Shown here piece by piece: positions 39,693 to 50,139 of a stretch of 64,000 nucleotides of DNA (position 1 is its first letter; each line of letters begins with the position of its first letter). The stretch comes from Clostridiaceae bacterium BL-3. GTDB lineage: Bacteria; Bacillota; Clostridia; Clostridiales; Clostridiaceae. Position numbers and translations under genes: made by a program. The stretch spans positions 1 through 64,000 of the forward strand of contig CADDXC010000002.1 of NCBI GenBank assembly GCA_902809985.1. The letters run 5' to 3'. The notes beneath the pieces were generated by a model, which worked only from the letters and a program-made list of their open reading frames with translations, was not told the DNA's origin and made no database searches.

Positions 39693-40886
39693 ATGTCAAA
39701 AGAGAAGTTTGAAAGGACGAAACCGCACGTAAATATAGGAACGATAGGGCATGTAGATCATGGTAAGACAACATTGACAGCAGCAATAACCATGGTATTA
39801 GCGAAAGAGGGGAAGGCATCGGCAACAAAGTATGATGAGATAGATAAAGCTCCAGAGGAGAAAGAGAGAGGAATAACGATAAATACAGCGCATGTGGAAT
39901 ATGAGACAGATAAGAGACACTATGCACATGTAGACTGTCCAGGGCATGCAGATTATGTAAAGAACATGATAACAGGTGCAGCACAGATGGATGGAGCAAT
40001 ATTGGTAGTGAGTGCTGCAGATGGTCCAATGCCGCAGACAAGGGAACATATACTACTGGCAAGCAGGGTAGGAGTACAGCATATAGTAGTATTTTTAAAT
40101 AAGGCAGATCAGGTGGATGATCCTGAGTTACTGGAATTAGTAGAGATGGAAGTAAGGGATCTTTTAAGTGAATATGGATTTCCGGGAGATGAAGTACCAA
40201 TAATAGTAGGCAGTGCACTTAAGGCACTGGAGAATCCGGATGATGCAGAAGCGACGAAATGTATATATGAGCTGATGGATGCAGTTGACAATTATATACC
40301 GACACCTGATAGACCGACAGACAAACCATTCTTGATGCCAATAGAGGATATATTCACAATTACAGGAAGAGGGACAGTAGCGACAGGAAGAGTAGAGAGT
40401 GGAGTATTAAAAATAGGAGACGAACTGGAGATAGTAGGACTTCAAGAGGAGAAGAAGAAGACAGTATGTACAGGAGTAGAGATGTTCAGGAAGCTGCTTG
40501 ACCAGGCAATGGCAGGAGACAACATAGGTGTACTTCTGAGAGGTATACAGAGGAATGAAGTAGAGAGAGGTCAGGTACTTGCGAAACCAGGTACAGTACA
40601 CCCGCACAAGAAATTTGTAGGTCAGGTATATGTACTTAAGAAAGAAGAGGGTGGGAGGCACACACCGTTTTTCAATGGATACAGGCCGCAGTTTTATTTT
40701 AGGACCACAGATGTAACGGGGACCATTGCACTTCCGGAAGGAGTAGAGATGGTAATGCCTGGAGACCATATAGATATGAATGTAGAACTCATAACACCGG
40801 TAGCAATGCATGAAGGGTTGAGGTTTGCAATAAGAGAAGGCGGAAGAACAGTTGGTTCTGGTGTCGTAACTAAAATAGTTGAGTAA
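39693..40886 (+). CDS. tuf: Elongation factor Tu (copy 2)
   Basis: 397 residues, identical in protein sequence to the copy at 23702. The nucleotide match starts in the ribosome-binding site and ends at the stop codon, with one silent difference (39782 A). The flanks are unrelated beyond AGGAGGAAGAATA, so homogenisation by gene conversion is likely. It is the distal gene of rpsL-rpsG-fusA-tuf and is followed by a terminator. Confidence 0.98.
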   Translation: MSKEKFERTKPHVNIGTIGHVDHGKTTLTAAITMVLAKEGKASATKYDEIDKAPEEKERGITINTAHVEYETDKRHYAHVDCPGHADYVKNMITGAAQMDGAILVVSAADGPMPQTREHILLASRVGVQHIVVFLNKADQVDDPELLELVEMEVRDLLSEYGFPGDEVPIIVGSALKALENPDDAEATKCIYELMDAVDNYIPTPDRPTDKPFLMPIEDIFTITGRGTVATGRVESGVLKIGDELEIVGLQEEKKKTVCTGVEMFRKLLDQAMAGDNIGVLLRGIQRNEVERGQVLAKPGTVHPHKKFVGQVYVLKKEEGGRHTPFFNGYRPQFYFRTTDVTGTIALPEGVEMVMPGDHIDMNVELITPVAMHEGLRFAIREGGRTVGSGVVTKIVE

Positions 40887-40914
40887 TAGGTGTAAATTAC
40901 TGTAGTTTTTTAAC

Positions 40915-40954
40915 AAAGAAGGAAAGGGTATATAAATGCCCTTCCCTTCTTTAT
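40915..40954 (+). terminator. Terminator of the str operon
   Basis: AAAGAAGGAAAGGG (40915-40928) pairs with CCCTTCCCTTCTTT (40939-40952) with one mismatch and a loop of 10. The second arm ends in TTCTTTAT, giving only a short T run. Confidence 0.8.
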
Positions 40955-40972
40955 AAATTTTATATTTGTCAC

Positions 40973-41001
40973 TTGTCAGAAATAGAAATTTATTGTATAA
41001 T
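40973..41001 (+). promoter_or_regulatory. Promoter of the S10 operon
   Basis: TTGTCA (40973-40978), 17 bases, TATAAT (40996-41001). Confidence 0.8.
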
Positions 41002-41007
41002 TAAGTG

Positions 41008-41215
41008 GTTGTGATGTTATAACAGCGATGAAGCAAGAGGTTGCCGGACTTCCGGGTAATTCTTGATTGAGTATGCCATGGTCTTGAACCAGGTGACGGT
41101 GCTTTTGTAAAAGGTCACTTTGCGTAAATTAAATGAAACGCCTGGTACAGTTTACAGAATGTGTCCGCTGTTGTACGTAAGGAGCATAGCGTGCATGAAA
41201 AGGAGGGAAATAATA
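41008..41215 (+). promoter_or_regulatory. Structured S10-operon leader
   Basis: About 205 bases of relatively GC-rich untranslated sequence. Hairpins include TTGCCGG-ACTT-CCGGGTAA near 41040-41060 and AGGTGAC...GTCACTT near 41090-41121. ACCAGG near 41090 can alternatively pair with CCTGGT near 41140. An open frame runs through but has no ribosome-binding site, while AAAGGAGGG directly precedes the S10 start. A leader controlled by L4 is known in E. coli; the same role here is inference. Confidence 0.55.
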
Positions 41216-41524
41216 ATGGCAAAACAGAAAATAAGAATAAGATTGAAGGCTTTTGATCATACCATATTGGATCAATCATCTGAGAGAATAGTGGAAACTG
41301 CTAAATCCACGGGAGCAAAGGTAGCGGGACCAGTACCACTGCCGACTGAAAAAGATGTAGTTACAATCTTAAGGGCTCCACATAAATATAAGGATTCAAG
41401 AGAACAGTTTGAGATAAGGACTCACAAAAGGCTTATAGATATAATAAGTCCATCACCTAAAACTGTTGATGCTTTGATGAGATTGGACTTACCGGCGGGC
41501 GTAGATATAGAGATTAAATTATAA
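41216..41524 (+). CDS. rpsJ: 30S ribosomal protein S10
   Basis: 102 residues from ATG 41216 ([15 protein letters not shown]), with AAAGGAGGG upstream. Conserved GPVPLPT near 36 and the [12 protein letters not shown] loop are present. S10 sits in the 30S head and, as NusE, also takes part in antitermination with NusB. It is the first gene of the S10-spc series. Confidence 0.98.
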   Translation: MAKQKIRIRLKAFDHTILDQSSERIVETAKSTGAKVAGPVPLPTEKDVVTILRAPHKYKDSREQFEIRTHKRLIDIISPSPKTVDALMRLDLPAGVDIEIKL

Positions 41525-41593
41525 ATTAAGAATTATTACTGACTATTATGACCGTTTATGCGATCCGCTAATACGTTTAGGAGGTGTATTTAA

Positions 41594-42223
41594 ATGAAGA
41601 AGGCTATACTGGGTAAAAAACTCGGAATGACCCAGATATTTGATGAAAGTGGGAAGGTAATTCCTGTTACAGTTATTGAAGCAGGTCCTTGTGTAGTTGT
41701 TCAGAAAAAAACAGTAGAAAAAGATGGATATAATGCTATACAGGTGGGATTTAATGATATAAGAGAAAAGCTTGTTAACAAACCGTTAAGGGGTCATTTT
41801 GCTAAAGCAGGTGTTCCGCTAAAAAGATTTATAAAAGAGTTTAAAGTTGATGATGCAGACAAATATGAAACCGGACAGGAAATAAAGGTAGATGTATTTG
41901 TTGAAGGTGATAAGGTAGATGTGTCAGGAGTTTCAAAAGGTAAGGGATTTCAGGGTACTATAAGAAGATGGAATGCTCAAAGGGGGCCAATGTCACATGG
42001 TTCAAAATTTCATAGGGCTGTTGGTTCGATGGGAGCTTCGTCTGATCCATCTAGAACTTTTAAAAATATGAAAATGCCGGGACATATGGGCAATAAAAAT
42101 GTCACGGTATTAAATTTACAAGTTGCGAAAGTTATTCCTGAAAAAAATGTTATTTTAATAAAAGGTGGAATACCAGGGCCTAATAAAAGTTTTGTAATGA
42201 TAAGAAATACTGTTAAGGCTTGA
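41594..42223 (+). CDS. rplC: 50S ribosomal protein L3
   Basis: 209 residues. It has the N-terminal [16 protein letters not shown] signature, [28 protein letters not shown] near 115-140 and [12 protein letters not shown] near 162. L3 starts assembly of the large subunit near the peptidyl transferase centre. ATG 41594 has AGGAGGTG upstream. Confidence 0.98.
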   Translation: MKKAILGKKLGMTQIFDESGKVIPVTVIEAGPCVVVQKKTVEKDGYNAIQVGFNDIREKLVNKPLRGHFAKAGVPLKRFIKEFKVDDADKYETGQEIKVDVFVEGDKVDVSGVSKGKGFQGTIRRWNAQRGPMSHGSKFHRAVGSMGASSDPSRTFKNMKMPGHMGNKNVTVLNLQVAKVIPEKNVILIKGGIPGPNKSFVMIRNTVKA

Positions 42224-42247
42224 TTTTAATAGAAAGGAGGATGCAGA

Positions 42248-42868
42248 ATGCCTAATGTAGGATTATTTAATAAAGAAGGACAAAAAATTGGAGAATTTGA
42301 ATTATCAGATAATGTATTTGGAACTAGAGTGAATCAATATGCTCTCCATCAAGTAGTGGTAGCACAACTTGCAAATAAGAGACAGGGAACACAGTCAGCG
42401 AAAACTAGAGCTGAAGTTTCTGGCGGTGGAATTAAACCTTGGAGACAAAAAGGAACTGGTAGAGCAAGGCAGGGATCTATAAGAGCTCCTCAGTGGATTC
42501 ACGGTGGTATAGTTTTTGCAGTGAAGCCAAGGGATTATAGAATTTCAGTTCCAAAATCAGTTAGAAAAGTAGCTATGAAATCAGCTTTATCCAGTAAGGT
42601 TGAAGAGAACGAAATGGTAGTCCTGGATAATTTGGAGATAGATGTTCCAAAAACAAAGGAAATAGTAAAATTGTTGAATGTATTTGACGCAAAAAAAACA
42701 TTGATTGTTACAGTTGAATCAAATCAAAATGTATACAGATCAGCGAGAAATATACCAGGAGTATCAGTTATTCCTGTTAATAATTTAAACGTGTATGATA
42801 TATTAAAATTTGACAAACTTATGATAACTAAGGATGCTGTATCAAAGATTGAGGAGGTGTATGCATAA
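42248..42868 (+). CDS. rplD: 50S ribosomal protein L4
   Basis: 206 residues. The internal loop [26 protein letters not shown] near 52-78 lines the exit tunnel. In E. coli L4 represses its own S10 operon through the leader; a comparable leader lies before rpsJ here. The stop overlaps the rplW start by one base, so the two are translationally coupled. Confidence 0.98.
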   Translation: MPNVGLFNKEGQKIGEFELSDNVFGTRVNQYALHQVVVAQLANKRQGTQSAKTRAEVSGGGIKPWRQKGTGRARQGSIRAPQWIHGGIVFAVKPRDYRISVPKSVRKVAMKSALSSKVEENEMVVLDNLEIDVPKTKEIVKLLNVFDAKKTLIVTVESNQNVYRSARNIPGVSVIPVNNLNVYDILKFDKLMITKDAVSKIEEVYA

Positions 42869-43167
42869 TGAAATATACTAATTATGATATCATAAAAAGA
42901 CCTGTTATAACAGAAAAAAGCATGGGCTGCATGAATGATAAAAAATATACCTTTATAGTTGATATACATGCCAATAAATTAATGATAAAAAAGGCTGTAG
43001 AAGATGTATTTGATGTGACTGTTGAAACTGTAAATACAGCAAGATATGTGGGAAAGAAAAAAAGAGTTGGTGTTCATATTGGAAAACGACCTGATTATAA
43101 GAAGGCCATTGTTAAACTTACAGAAGACAGTAAGACTATAGAATTTTTTGAAGGAATGCAGCAGTAA
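42868..43167 (+). CDS. rplW: 50S ribosomal protein L23
   Basis: 99 residues with [12 protein letters not shown] at the N-terminus and the [22 protein letters not shown] loop region. L23 forms the docking site for trigger factor and SRP at the tunnel exit. Its ATG shares a base with the rplD stop, and GAGGTG lies inside the end of rplD. Confidence 0.98.
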   Translation: MKYTNYDIIKRPVITEKSMGCMNDKKYTFIVDIHANKLMIKKAVEDVFDVTVETVNTARYVGKKKRVGVHIGKRPDYKKAIVKLTEDSKTIEFFEGMQQ

Positions 43168-43234
43168 ATAAAGCAATGAATGAAGCAGTTATTGGAGAAA
43201 TCCAGATAAGCGAAAAAAGGGAGGGAATACCGTT

Positions 43235-44068
43235 ATGGCAATTAAAGGATTTAAGCCTACCACACCTTCAAGAAGACATATGACAGTAAATGCATTTGAG
43301 GAGATAACTACAGATATGCCAGAGAAATCACTTCTAGTGGCTTTAAAGAGAAGCGGTGGTAGAAATGCTCACGGTAAAATAACAGTTCGCCATATAGGTG
43401 GCGGTACAAAACAAAAATATAGAGTAATAGATTTTAAAAGGAATAAGGATGGAATACCAGCGAAGGTAGCTACAATAGAATATGATCCTAATAGATCAGC
43501 ATTTATAGCTCTTGTAGCCTATGTGGACGGAGAAAAAAGATACATAATAGCTCCAGTGGGTTTAAAGGTTGGAGATATAATAGTATCTGGATCGGATGCG
43601 GATATAAAGATTGGAAATTGTCTTCCACTCTCAAATATACCTGTTGGTACGATAATTCACAACGTAGAATTACAAGTTGGGAAAGGAGCACAGCTTGTAA
43701 GATCTGCAGGTGCCTCTGCACAACTTATGGCTAAGGAAGGCAAGTATGCTACATTGAGACTTCCAAGCGGTGAGATGAGACATGTAAGAATAGAATGTAG
43801 AGCGACTATAGGAACAGTTTCCAATTTAACTCATGAGATAGTCAACATAGGTAAGGCAGGAAGAAAAAGACATATGGGAATAAGGCCAACAGTCAGAGGT
43901 TCTGTAATGAATCCTAATGACCATCCACATGGTGGTGGTGAAGGTAAAGCACCAGTAGGACACCCAGGACCACTTACTCCTTGGGGGAAACCTGCTCTTG
44001 GATTTAAAACCAGAAAGCATAATAAATATTCAGATAAACTTATGGTAAAAGGGAGAAATAGTAAATAG
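43235..44068 (+). CDS. rplB: 50S ribosomal protein L2
   Basis: 277 residues. The catalytic-centre region [21 protein letters not shown] near 225-245 holds the conserved histidine near the peptidyl transferase site. The N-terminal [18 protein letters not shown] segment is also conserved. ATG 43235 has GGGAGG upstream. It is followed by a perfect 24-base palindrome before rpsS. Confidence 0.98.
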   Translation: MAIKGFKPTTPSRRHMTVNAFEEITTDMPEKSLLVALKRSGGRNAHGKITVRHIGGGTKQKYRVIDFKRNKDGIPAKVATIEYDPNRSAFIALVAYVDGEKRYIIAPVGLKVGDIIVSGSDADIKIGNCLPLSNIPVGTIIHNVELQVGKGAQLVRSAGASAQLMAKEGKYATLRLPSGEMRHVRIECRATIGTVSNLTHEIVNIGKAGRKRHMGIRPTVRGSVMNPNDHPHGGGEGKAPVGHPGPLTPWGKPALGFKTRKHNKYSDKLMVKGRNSK

Positions 44069-44070
44069 TT

Positions 44071-44094
44071 TGAAGAGAATGTACATTCTCTTCA
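44071..44094 (+). repeat. 24-bp perfect palindrome between rplB and rpsS
   Basis: TGAAGAGAATGT is followed directly by its reverse complement ACATTCTCTTCA, 3 bases after the rplB stop. There is no T run, so it is unlikely to be a strong terminator. In RNA it would form an 11-12 bp hairpin with a minimal loop, which could protect a 3' end or be a processing site in the long S10 transcript. Confidence 0.7.
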
Positions 44095-44172
44095 CTGGTT
44101 TAATTTATTGCTTATTTTAATATAAAAATAGTTTCATAATTAGTTATATATTTTATGAAGGGAGGCTAAAAA

Positions 44173-44475
44173 GTGAGTAGATCAGTTAAAAAGGGACCTT
44201 ATGTACAGGAATCACTTTTAAAGAAGATAAATGAGTTAAATAAAAATGGTGAAAAAAAGGTTATAAAGACATGGTCGAGAAGTTCAACGATATTTCCTCA
44301 GATGATAGGCCATACTATAGCAGTGCATGATGGAAGGAAACATGTCCCAGTGTATATATCAGAAGATATGGTTGGACATAAATTAGGGGAATTTGCATTA
44401 ACCAGAACATACAGAGGACACTCTGCTGAAAAAGTTGATAAGACTGAAAAGACAACTAGTGTTGCTCAACAATAG
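44173..44475 (+). CDS. rpsS: 30S ribosomal protein S19
   Basis: 100 residues from GTG 44173 with GGGAGG upstream. It contains [10 protein letters not shown], the conserved [30 protein letters not shown] and [12 protein letters not shown]. It lies in the 30S head and forms a complex with S13. A spacer of about 100 bases separates it from rplB, unusually long for this operon. Confidence 0.98.
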   Translation: MSRSVKKGPYVQESLLKKINELNKNGEKKVIKTWSRSSTIFPQMIGHTIAVHDGRKHVPVYISEDMVGHKLGEFALTRTYRGHSAEKVDKTEKTTSVAQQ

Positions 44476-44501
44476 GGGACTAGGAAGGAGGTAGTGTACA
44501 A

Positions 44502-44837
44502 ATGGAAGCTAAGGCTATAGCTAGATACGTAAGAATGTCCTCAATGAAAGTAGGAATTGTACTTGATTTAATTAGAGGAAAAAATGTAAATGAGGCTTTT
44601 GCCATATTGAAATATACTCCAAAAGATGGAGCGGTAGTGGTCAATAAGCTTTTGAAATCGGCAGTTGCAAATGCAGAGAATAATTTGGATTTAGATAAGG
44701 ATAATTTGTATATTTCAGAAGCGTATGCCTGCGAGGGTCCAACGTTAAAGAGATTTCAAGCACATGCTCAGGGAAGAGCATTTAGAATAAATAAAAGAAG
44801 CAGTCACATAACTTTAATAGTTAAGGAAAGAGAGTAA
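44502..44837 (+). CDS. rplV: 50S ribosomal protein L22
   Basis: 111 residues. The tunnel-lining beta-hairpin lies in [30 protein letters not shown] (about 80-107), the region where macrolide-resistance changes occur; no deletion is visible. ATG 44502 has AAGGAGG upstream. Confidence 0.98.
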   Translation: MEAKAIARYVRMSSMKVGIVLDLIRGKNVNEAFAILKYTPKDGAVVVNKLLKSAVANAENNLDLDKDNLYISEAYACEGPTLKRFQAHAQGRAFRINKRSSHITLIVKERE

Positions 44838-44852
44838 AAAGGAGGGAACTAG

Positions 44853-45524
44853 ATGGGACAGAAAGTACATCCACATGGCTTAAGAGTTGGTGTAATTAAA
44901 GACTGGGATGCTAAATGGTATGCAGATAAAAAAAATTTTGCAGATAATCTGATTGAAGATAATAAAATTAGGACATTTGTAAAGAAAAAAACTGCTGTAG
45001 CTGGAGTTTCAAAAATTCAGATTGAAAGAGCAGCTAAAAGAGTTAAATTAAATATATTTACAGCTAAACCTGGAATGATAATAGGTAAAGGCGGTCAAGG
45101 GATTGAAGCTTTAAAATCTCAGCTTCAGAAAATAGTTGAAGGTAAAACTATATTGATAAATATAGTTGAAGTAAAAGTTGCAGAAGCTGATGCCCAGCTT
45201 ATGGCAGAAAATGTAGCACTACAGCTGGAAAAGAGAATATCTTTTAGAAGAGCTATGAAGCAAACTATACAGAGATCAATGAAATCTGGTGTTAAGGGAG
45301 TCAAAATTACATGTTCCGGTAGGCTTGGGGGAGCTGAAATTGCAAGAGCTGAATCCTACCATGATGGAACAATTCCGCTTCAGACATTAAGAGCTGATAT
45401 AGATTATGGATTTGCAGAGGCAGATACAACATATGGGAAAATTGGTGTAAAAGTATGGGTATATAAAGGAGAGATACTTCCAACTAAAAAATCTGTTGAG
45501 GATAAGAAAAAAGCTAATGCATAG
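44853..45524 (+). CDS. rpsC: 30S ribosomal protein S3
   Basis: 223 residues. [14 protein letters not shown] starts the protein, a KH domain has [15 protein letters not shown] near 75, and the C-terminal domain contains [14 protein letters not shown]3 lines the mRNA entry channel. ATG 44853 has AAGGAGG upstream. Confidence 0.98.
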   Translation: MGQKVHPHGLRVGVIKDWDAKWYADKKNFADNLIEDNKIRTFVKKKTAVAGVSKIQIERAAKRVKLNIFTAKPGMIIGKGGQGIEALKSQLQKIVEGKTILINIVEVKVAEADAQLMAENVALQLEKRISFRRAMKQTIQRSMKSGVKGVKITCSGRLGGAEIARAESYHDGTIPLQTLRADIDYGFAEADTTYGKIGVKVWVYKGEILPTKKSVEDKKKANA

Positions 45525-45541
45525 GAAGGAGGAATAGGATT

Positions 45542-45985
45542 ATGTTAATGCCTAAAAGGGTTAAGCATCGTAAAGTGCAGCGTGGTAGAATGAAAGGCAA
45601 AGCTACAAGGGGCAACTTTATAGCATATGGTGATTATGCTATACAGGCTACAGAATGTGCGTGGATAACTGCTAGCCAAATAGAAGCAGCCAGAGTAGCT
45701 ATAAATAGATATATAAAAAGAGGAGGAAAACTTTGGATAAAGATTTTCCCAGATAAGCCAATTACTCAAAAACCTGCTGAGACACGTATGGGTTCTGGTA
45801 AAGGAGCACCGGAATATTGGGTGGCAGTTGTTAAGCCAGGCAGAGTATTGTTTGAATTGTCAGGTGTATCTGAAGAAATAGCAAGAGAAGCAATGAGACT
45901 TGCATCACATAAATTGCCTATAAAAACTAAGTTCGTCACAAGAAAAGATTTTGAAGAAGTGGGTGGTGAAAGCAATGAAGGCTAG
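45542..45985 (+). CDS. rplP: 50S ribosomal protein L16
   Basis: 147 residues. The start [19 protein letters not shown] matches the ML(L/M)PKRV pattern of Firmicutes L16, and AAGGAGG lies 9 bases before ATG 45542. [20 protein letters not shown] near 83-102 is the conserved core. It helps position A-site tRNA. The end overlaps the rpmC start by 11 bases. Confidence 0.97.
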   Translation: MLMPKRVKHRKVQRGRMKGKATRGNFIAYGDYAIQATECAWITASQIEAARVAINRYIKRGGKLWIKIFPDKPITQKPAETRMGSGKGAPEYWVAVVKPGRVLFELSGVSEEIAREAMRLASHKLPIKTKFVTRKDFEEVGGESNEG

Positions 45986-46187
45986 AGAATTGAAAGAATT
46001 GAGAGAAAACAGTCCTCAAGATTTACAAGCTAAGGTACTGGATCTTAAATCTGAATTGTTTAATTTGAGATTTCAATTAGCTACAGGCCAGCTGGAAAAT
46101 CCCATGAGGATAAAGGAAGTTAAAAAGTCTATAGCCCAAATTAAAACCATTCTCAGAGAAGAAGAACTAAGATCGTTAGAACAGTAG
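45975..46187 (+). CDS. rpmC: 50S ribosomal protein L29
   Basis: 70 residues from ATG 45975 ([14 protein letters not shown]), starting inside the end of rplP in another frame. It has the two-helix fold with the typical [20 protein letters not shown]. Located at the tunnel exit next to L23. The overlap implies translational coupling. Confidence 0.96.
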   Translation: MKARELKELRENSPQDLQAKVLDLKSELFNLRFQLATGQLENPMRIKEVKKSIAQIKTILREEELRSLEQ

Positions 46188-46207
46188 GCTGAAAGGAGGT
46201 TTATTCT

Positions 46208-46462
46208 GTGGAAAGAGGATATAGAAAGACAAGAGTAGGAAGAGTTATTTCCGATAAAATGGATAAGACTATAGTAGTTGCAGTTGAGACAAAAGTTCGT
46301 CATCCGTTATATGGTAAAACAGTCAACAGAACTACTAAATTTAAGGCTCATGATGAAAAAAATGAAGCTAAAAATAATGATAGAGTATTGATAATGGAAA
46401 CAAGACCTTTATCTAAAGATAAAAGATGGAGACTTGTAGAAATAGTGGAAAAGGCTAAATAG
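46208..46462 (+). CDS. rpsQ: 30S ribosomal protein S17
   Basis: 84 residues from GTG 46208 with AAAGGAGG upstream. It has the OB fold with [27 protein letters not shown]. It binds the 5' domain of 16S rRNA early in assembly. Confidence 0.98.
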   Translation: MERGYRKTRVGRVISDKMDKTIVVAVETKVRHPLYGKTVNRTTKFKAHDEKNEAKNNDRVLIMETRPLSKDKRWRLVEIVEKAK

Positions 46463-46488
46463 TAGAATAGCTGAAAGGAGGGTTTTCA

Positions 46489-46857
46489 ATGATTCAACAA
46501 CAGACATTATTGAAAGTTGCAGATAATTCCGGTGCTAAGGAAATTATGTGTGTAAGAGTTTTAGGCGGCTCCAATAGAAAATGGGGAAATATCGGCGATA
46601 TAATAGTTGCCAGTGTTAAAAATGCAACACCAGGCGGTGTTGTTAAAAAAGGAGAAATTGTGAGGGCTGTTATTGTGAGATCTGTGAGAGGACTTAGAAG
46701 AACAGACGGTTCATATATAAAATTTGATGAAAATGCTGCTGTTATAATAAAAGATGATAAGCAGCCAAGAGGGACTCGTATATTCGGACCAGTTGCAAGA
46801 GAGCTAAGGGATAAAGATTTTACGAAAATATTATCGTTAGCGCCTGAAGTTTTATAG
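46489..46857 (+). CDS. rplN: 50S ribosomal protein L14
   Basis: 122 residues. It contains [28 protein letters not shown] and the C-terminal [23 protein letters not shown]14 forms part of the intersubunit bridge and the binding site of silencing factor RsfS. ATG 46489 has AAAGGAGGG upstream. Confidence 0.98.
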   Translation: MIQQQTLLKVADNSGAKEIMCVRVLGGSNRKWGNIGDIIVASVKNATPGGVVKKGEIVRAVIVRSVRGLRRTDGSYIKFDENAAVIIKDDKQPRGTRIFGPVARELRDKDFTKILSLAPEVL

Positions 46858-46874
46858 ATGAGGAGGTGGCTATA

Positions 46875-47192
46875 ATGGCAAAAGTGCATGTTAGAAAAAA
46901 GGATACGGTTATGGTAATATCAGGTAAAGACAAAGGAAAGACAGGAGAAGTTCTGTCAGTAATGCCTAAAGTGGGAAAAGTTATTGTCAAGGGTGTCAAT
47001 ATAGTTTCAAAACATCAAAAACCAAATAAGCAGAATATGGAAGGTGGTATAATTCATAAAGAAGCTCCCATATACAGCTCTAAGGTTATGTTGTACTGTG
47101 ACAAGTGTAAAAATGTGACTAGAATAAGTCATAAAATATTGGAAGATGGAACAAAGGTAAGAGTATGTAAAAAGTGCGGAGAAACATTCTAA
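46875..47192 (+). CDS. rplX: 50S ribosomal protein L24
   Basis: 105 residues from ATG 46875 ([27 protein letters not shown]), with AGGAGGTG 6 bases upstream. A KOW motif lies at the N-terminus. Two CxxC pairs at the C-terminus (CDKC, CKKC) suggest zinc binding, as in other Firmicutes L24. It initiates large-subunit assembly. Confidence 0.97.
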   Translation: MAKVHVRKKDTVMVISGKDKGKTGEVLSVMPKVGKVIVKGVNIVSKHQKPNKQNMEGGIIHKEAPIYSSKVMLYCDKCKNVTRISHKILEDGTKVRVCKKCGETF

Positions 47193-47214
47193 TCTTTGAA
47201 AGGAGGGCAAAAAT

Positions 47215-47760
47215 ATGAGTTCGAGATTACAGGAAAAATATAAAAAAGAAGTAGCTCCTGCTTTAATGGAGAAGTTTAAATATACCAATGTTATGCAAGT
47301 ACCAAGACTTGAAAAAGTGGTTATTAATATGGGTGTAGGAGAAGCCAAAGACAATCCGAAAGTCTTAGAATCAGCAGTAAATGATCTTGCTATAATTACG
47401 GGTCAAAAGCCAGTATTGACTAGAGCGAAGAAATCCATAGCAAATTTTAAGATAAGAGAAAATATGCCTATAGGATGTAAAGTTACTTTGAGGAAGCAGT
47501 ATATGTATGAGTTTGCAGATAAATTAATAAATGTTGCACTGCCTAGAGTTAGAGATTTTTCGGGAGTTTCGGATAAATCTTTTGATGGCAGAGGAAATTA
47601 TTCATTGGGAATTAAAGAACAGTTAATATTTCCTGAGATAGAGTATGATAAAATAGATAAAGTAAGGGGCATGGATGTAGTCTTTGTTACTACGGCTAAT
47701 ACTGATGAAGAAGCAAGGGAATTACTTAAATTCCTCGGGATGCCATTTGCTCAAAGATAA
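47215..47760 (+). CDS. rplE: 50S ribosomal protein L5
   Basis: 181 residues with [17 protein letters not shown], a [14 protein letters not shown] segment and DRGNYSLG-like [14 protein letters not shown] near 121. L5 binds 5S rRNA and contacts P-site tRNA. ATG 47215 has AAAGGAGGG upstream. Confidence 0.98.
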   Translation: MSSRLQEKYKKEVAPALMEKFKYTNVMQVPRLEKVVINMGVGEAKDNPKVLESAVNDLAIITGQKPVLTRAKKSIANFKIRENMPIGCKVTLRKQYMYEFADKLINVALPRVRDFSGVSDKSFDGRGNYSLGIKEQLIFPEIEYDKIDKVRGMDVVFVTTANTDEEARELLKFLGMPFAQR

Positions 47761-47772
47761 GGAGGGAAAAAT

Positions 47773-47958
47773 ATGGCACGTAAAGCTTTAATAGAGAAAT
47801 GGAAGAAACAACCTAAGTATGCAACTAGAGCCTATACAAGATGCAGAATATGTGGTAGGCCCCATGCAGTACTTAAGAAATATGGTATATGTCGTATATG
47901 TTTTAGAGAATTGGCATATAAGGGTGAAATACCTGGATGTAGAAAAGCAAGTTGGTAA
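47773..47958 (+). CDS. rpsN: 30S ribosomal protein S14, zinc-binding type Z
   Basis: 61 residues. [20 protein letters not shown] gives a four-cysteine zinc site (Cys24, 27, 40, 43), and the protein ends with [11 protein letters not shown]. This is the short C+ form of S14, essential for assembly of the 30S head. ATG 47773 has AAGGAGGG upstream. Confidence 0.98.
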   Translation: MARKALIEKWKKQPKYATRAYTRCRICGRPHAVLKKYGICRICFRELAYKGEIPGCRKASW

Positions 47959-47991
47959 AATGTTAGTTATTGATGAAAGGAGGCACAATAA

Positions 47992-48390
47992 ATGGTAATG
48001 ACTGATCCTATAGCAGATTTACTTACACGTATAAGAAATGCAAATGTTGTTAGGCATGAGGTGGTAGAAGTACCTTCTTCAGTTATTAAGAAGGAAATAT
48101 TGAATATAATGCTTCAAGAAGGATATATAAAGGATATAGAGGAATATGCGGATGGTTCTGTTAATATGATAAGATTTTCCATGAAATATGGTAAAAATAA
48201 AGAGAGAGTTATAACTGGACTCAAGAGGATATCTAAACCAGGGTTAAGAGTTTATTGCAGAAAGGAAGAAATCCCTAAAGTGTTAAATGGTCTTGGAATT
48301 GCAGTGATATCCACTTCCCGAGGGATTGTTACTGATAAAGAAGCAAGAAAATTAGGTGTGGGCGGAGAAGTACTATGCTACATATGGTAG
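47992..48390 (+). CDS. rpsH: 30S ribosomal protein S8
   Basis: 132 residues. [16 protein letters not shown] starts the conserved part and the C-terminus [22 protein letters not shown] is complete. S8 binds helix 21 of 16S rRNA and represses the spc operon in E. coli. ATG 47992 has GAAAGGAGG upstream at normal spacing. Confidence 0.98.
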   Translation: MVMTDPIADLLTRIRNANVVRHEVVEVPSSVIKKEILNIMLQEGYIKDIEEYADGSVNMIRFSMKYGKNKERVITGLKRISKPGLRVYCRKEEIPKVLNGLGIAVISTSRGIVTDKEARKLGVGGEVLCYIW

Positions 48391-48490
48391 TTCATTTTAA
48401 TGTGAGATAAGATTTATGTGGAATATAAAAAGAGTAGCAACGATCGACGATAGTTGTTACCAACCTATGAGTAATACAGGAGGTGTAATG

Positions 48491-49033
48491 ATGTCAAGAA
48501 TAGGAAGGCTTCCAATAGCTGTTCCAAGTGGTGTCACCGTTACAGTAACGCCAGATAACGTTGTTACTGTAAAAGGGCCTAAGGGCCAGCTTGTTAAAGC
48601 TATGAGAAAAGACATAAATATAACTTTGGAAGACAATACAGTAATATGTAAGAGAAATGATGATGAAAAACAAACTAAAGCTCTGCATGGACTTACAAGA
48701 GCATTGATAAATAATATGATTATTGGCGTAACTGAGGGATATTCAAAAACGCTGGAATTAGTAGGTGTTGGATATAGAGCTCAATTACAGGGTAAAAAAT
48801 TAGTTCTACATTTAGGATATTCCCATCCAGTTGAAATAGAATCAATTGAAGGCATAACTTTTGAGACACCGGCTGCTACAAAAATTGTAGTTAAAGGTAT
48901 TGACAAGGAATTAGTAGGGTATGTTTCGGCAAATATAAGATCATGGAGAAAACCTGAGCCTTATAAAGGAAAAGGTATTAAATATGAAGATGAAGTTATA
49001 AGGCGTAAAGAAGGGAAAACTGGTAAGAAGTAG
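48491..49033 (+). CDS. rplF: 50S ribosomal protein L6
   Basis: 180 residues from ATG 48491 ([15 protein letters not shown]) with AGGAGGTG upstream; the reading frame extends to 48416 but without a ribosome-binding site. It has two repeats of the L6 fold and the C-terminal [25 protein letters not shown]. It sits near the factor-binding site. The 100-base gap after rpsH contains GTAGCAACGATCGACGATAG, which can fold on itself (GCAAC...GTTGC). Confidence 0.97.
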   Translation: MSRIGRLPIAVPSGVTVTVTPDNVVTVKGPKGQLVKAMRKDINITLEDNTVICKRNDDEKQTKALHGLTRALINNMIIGVTEGYSKTLELVGVGYRAQLQGKKLVLHLGYSHPVEIESIEGITFETPAATKIVVKGIDKELVGYVSANIRSWRKPEPYKGKGIKYEDEVIRRKEGKTGKK

Positions 49034-49051
49034 TAGAAAGGAGTGAACCTT

Positions 49052-49411
49052 ATGTTTAAAAAAGATGATAGAAAAAAGTTGAGGGAAAAACGTCATCTTA
49101 AAGTTCGTAAAAAGATTTTTGGAACAACTGAAAGACCAAGACTTTCGGTATACAGAAGTGATAAGAATATATATGCTCAAATAATAGATGATATAAAGGG
49201 AGCAACTCTAGTTTCTGCTTCAAGTTTGGATAAGGATTTTCAAGGTATAGGGAGTAATAAAGAAGCAGCAAAAGTTGTTGGAGAAGCTATAGCAAAAAAG
49301 GCTATGGAAAAAGGAATTAAAAGAGTTGTTTTTGACAGAGGTGGATATGTATACCATGGAAGAGTACAAAATTTAGCTGATGGAGCAAGAGAAGCTGGAT
49401 TGGAATTTTAA
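49052..49411 (+). CDS. rplR: 50S ribosomal protein L18
   Basis: 119 residues from ATG 49052, chosen because GTG 49043 overlaps the AAAGGAG site. [20 protein letters not shown] and the C-terminal [26 protein letters not shown] are typical. L18 brings 5S rRNA to the large subunit with L5. Confidence 0.97.
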   Translation: MFKKDDRKKLREKRHLKVRKKIFGTTERPRLSVYRSDKNIYAQIIDDIKGATLVSASSLDKDFQGIGSNKEAAKVVGEAIAKKAMEKGIKRVVFDRGGYVYHGRVQNLADGAREAGLEF

Positions 49412-49427
49412 AAGAGGAGGGAAGTAA

Positions 49428-49925
49428 ATGAGAATTGATCCTAGCACTTTAAATCTTAAAGAAAAAGTTGTATTTATAAATAGAGTTGCTAAAGTTGTTA
49501 AAGGTGGTAGAAACTTTAGATTTAGTGCTCTAGTTGTAGTGGGCGACGAAAATGGCCATGTAGGAGTGGGAACGGGAAAATCTATAGAAATACCCGAAGC
49601 AATTAGAAAAGGAATAGAAGATGCAAAAAAGAATTTAATTGATGTACCAATTTTCGGTACAACAGTGCCACACGACATAACAGGTCAATTTGGAACAGGA
49701 AAAGTATTTATAATGACAGCACCTGAAGGTACTGGAATTATAGCAGGTGGACCTTCTAGAGCGGTGCTTGAACTTGCGGGATTAAAGGATGTTAGAGCAA
49801 AATCAGTGGGTTCTAATAATCCACGAAATATGGTAAATGCTACTATTGATGGTTTATCAAAACTAAAGACAGCAGAACATATAGCTAGTCTTAGAGGTAA
49901 AACTGTCGAAGAGATTTTAGGTTAG
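49428..49925 (+). CDS. rpsE: 30S ribosomal protein S5
   Basis: 165 residues. A double-stranded RNA-binding fold ([29 protein letters not shown], about 25-53) is followed by the C-terminal domain with [29 protein letters not shown]. It acts in decoding accuracy and mRNA unwinding. ATG 49428 has GAGGAGGG upstream. Confidence 0.98.
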   Translation: MRIDPSTLNLKEKVVFINRVAKVVKGGRNFRFSALVVVGDENGHVGVGTGKSIEIPEAIRKGIEDAKKNLIDVPIFGTTVPHDITGQFGTGKVFIMTAPEGTGIIAGGPSRAVLELAGLKDVRAKSVGSNNPRNMVNATIDGLSKLKTAEHIASLRGKTVEEILG

Positions 49926-49937
49926 GAGGGAATGACC

Positions 49938-50117
49938 TTGGCTAAACTTAAAATAACTTTAAAGAAAAGTTTAATAGGCAGAAAAAAAGATCACATTGCT
50001 ACTGTTAATGCTCTTGGATTAAAGAAAATAGGGAAGATTGTAGAGCAAGAGGATACTCCTCAGATAAGAGGCATGATCAAAAAAGTTAGCTATCTTTTAG
50101 ATGTGGAAGAAGCATAG
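49938..50117 (+). CDS. rpmD: 50S ribosomal protein L30
   Basis: 59 residues from TTG 49938 ([19 protein letters not shown]). AGGAGGG ends 7 bases before this TTG, whereas ATG 49932 is only one base from it, so TTG is the more likely start. It has the conserved [12 protein letters not shown]. Bacteria-type short L30. Confidence 0.93.
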   Translation: MAKLKITLKKSLIGRKKDHIATVNALGLKKIGKIVEQEDTPQIRGMIKKVSYLLDVEEA

Positions 50118-50139
50118 TACAGAGGAGGTGTAAGTATAA

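Noticed and set aside
41120-41215. N-terminal extension of S10 into the leader
   Set aside because: The extension has no family match and no ribosome-binding site, and AAAGGAGGG precedes ATG 41216, which gives the universal S10 start.
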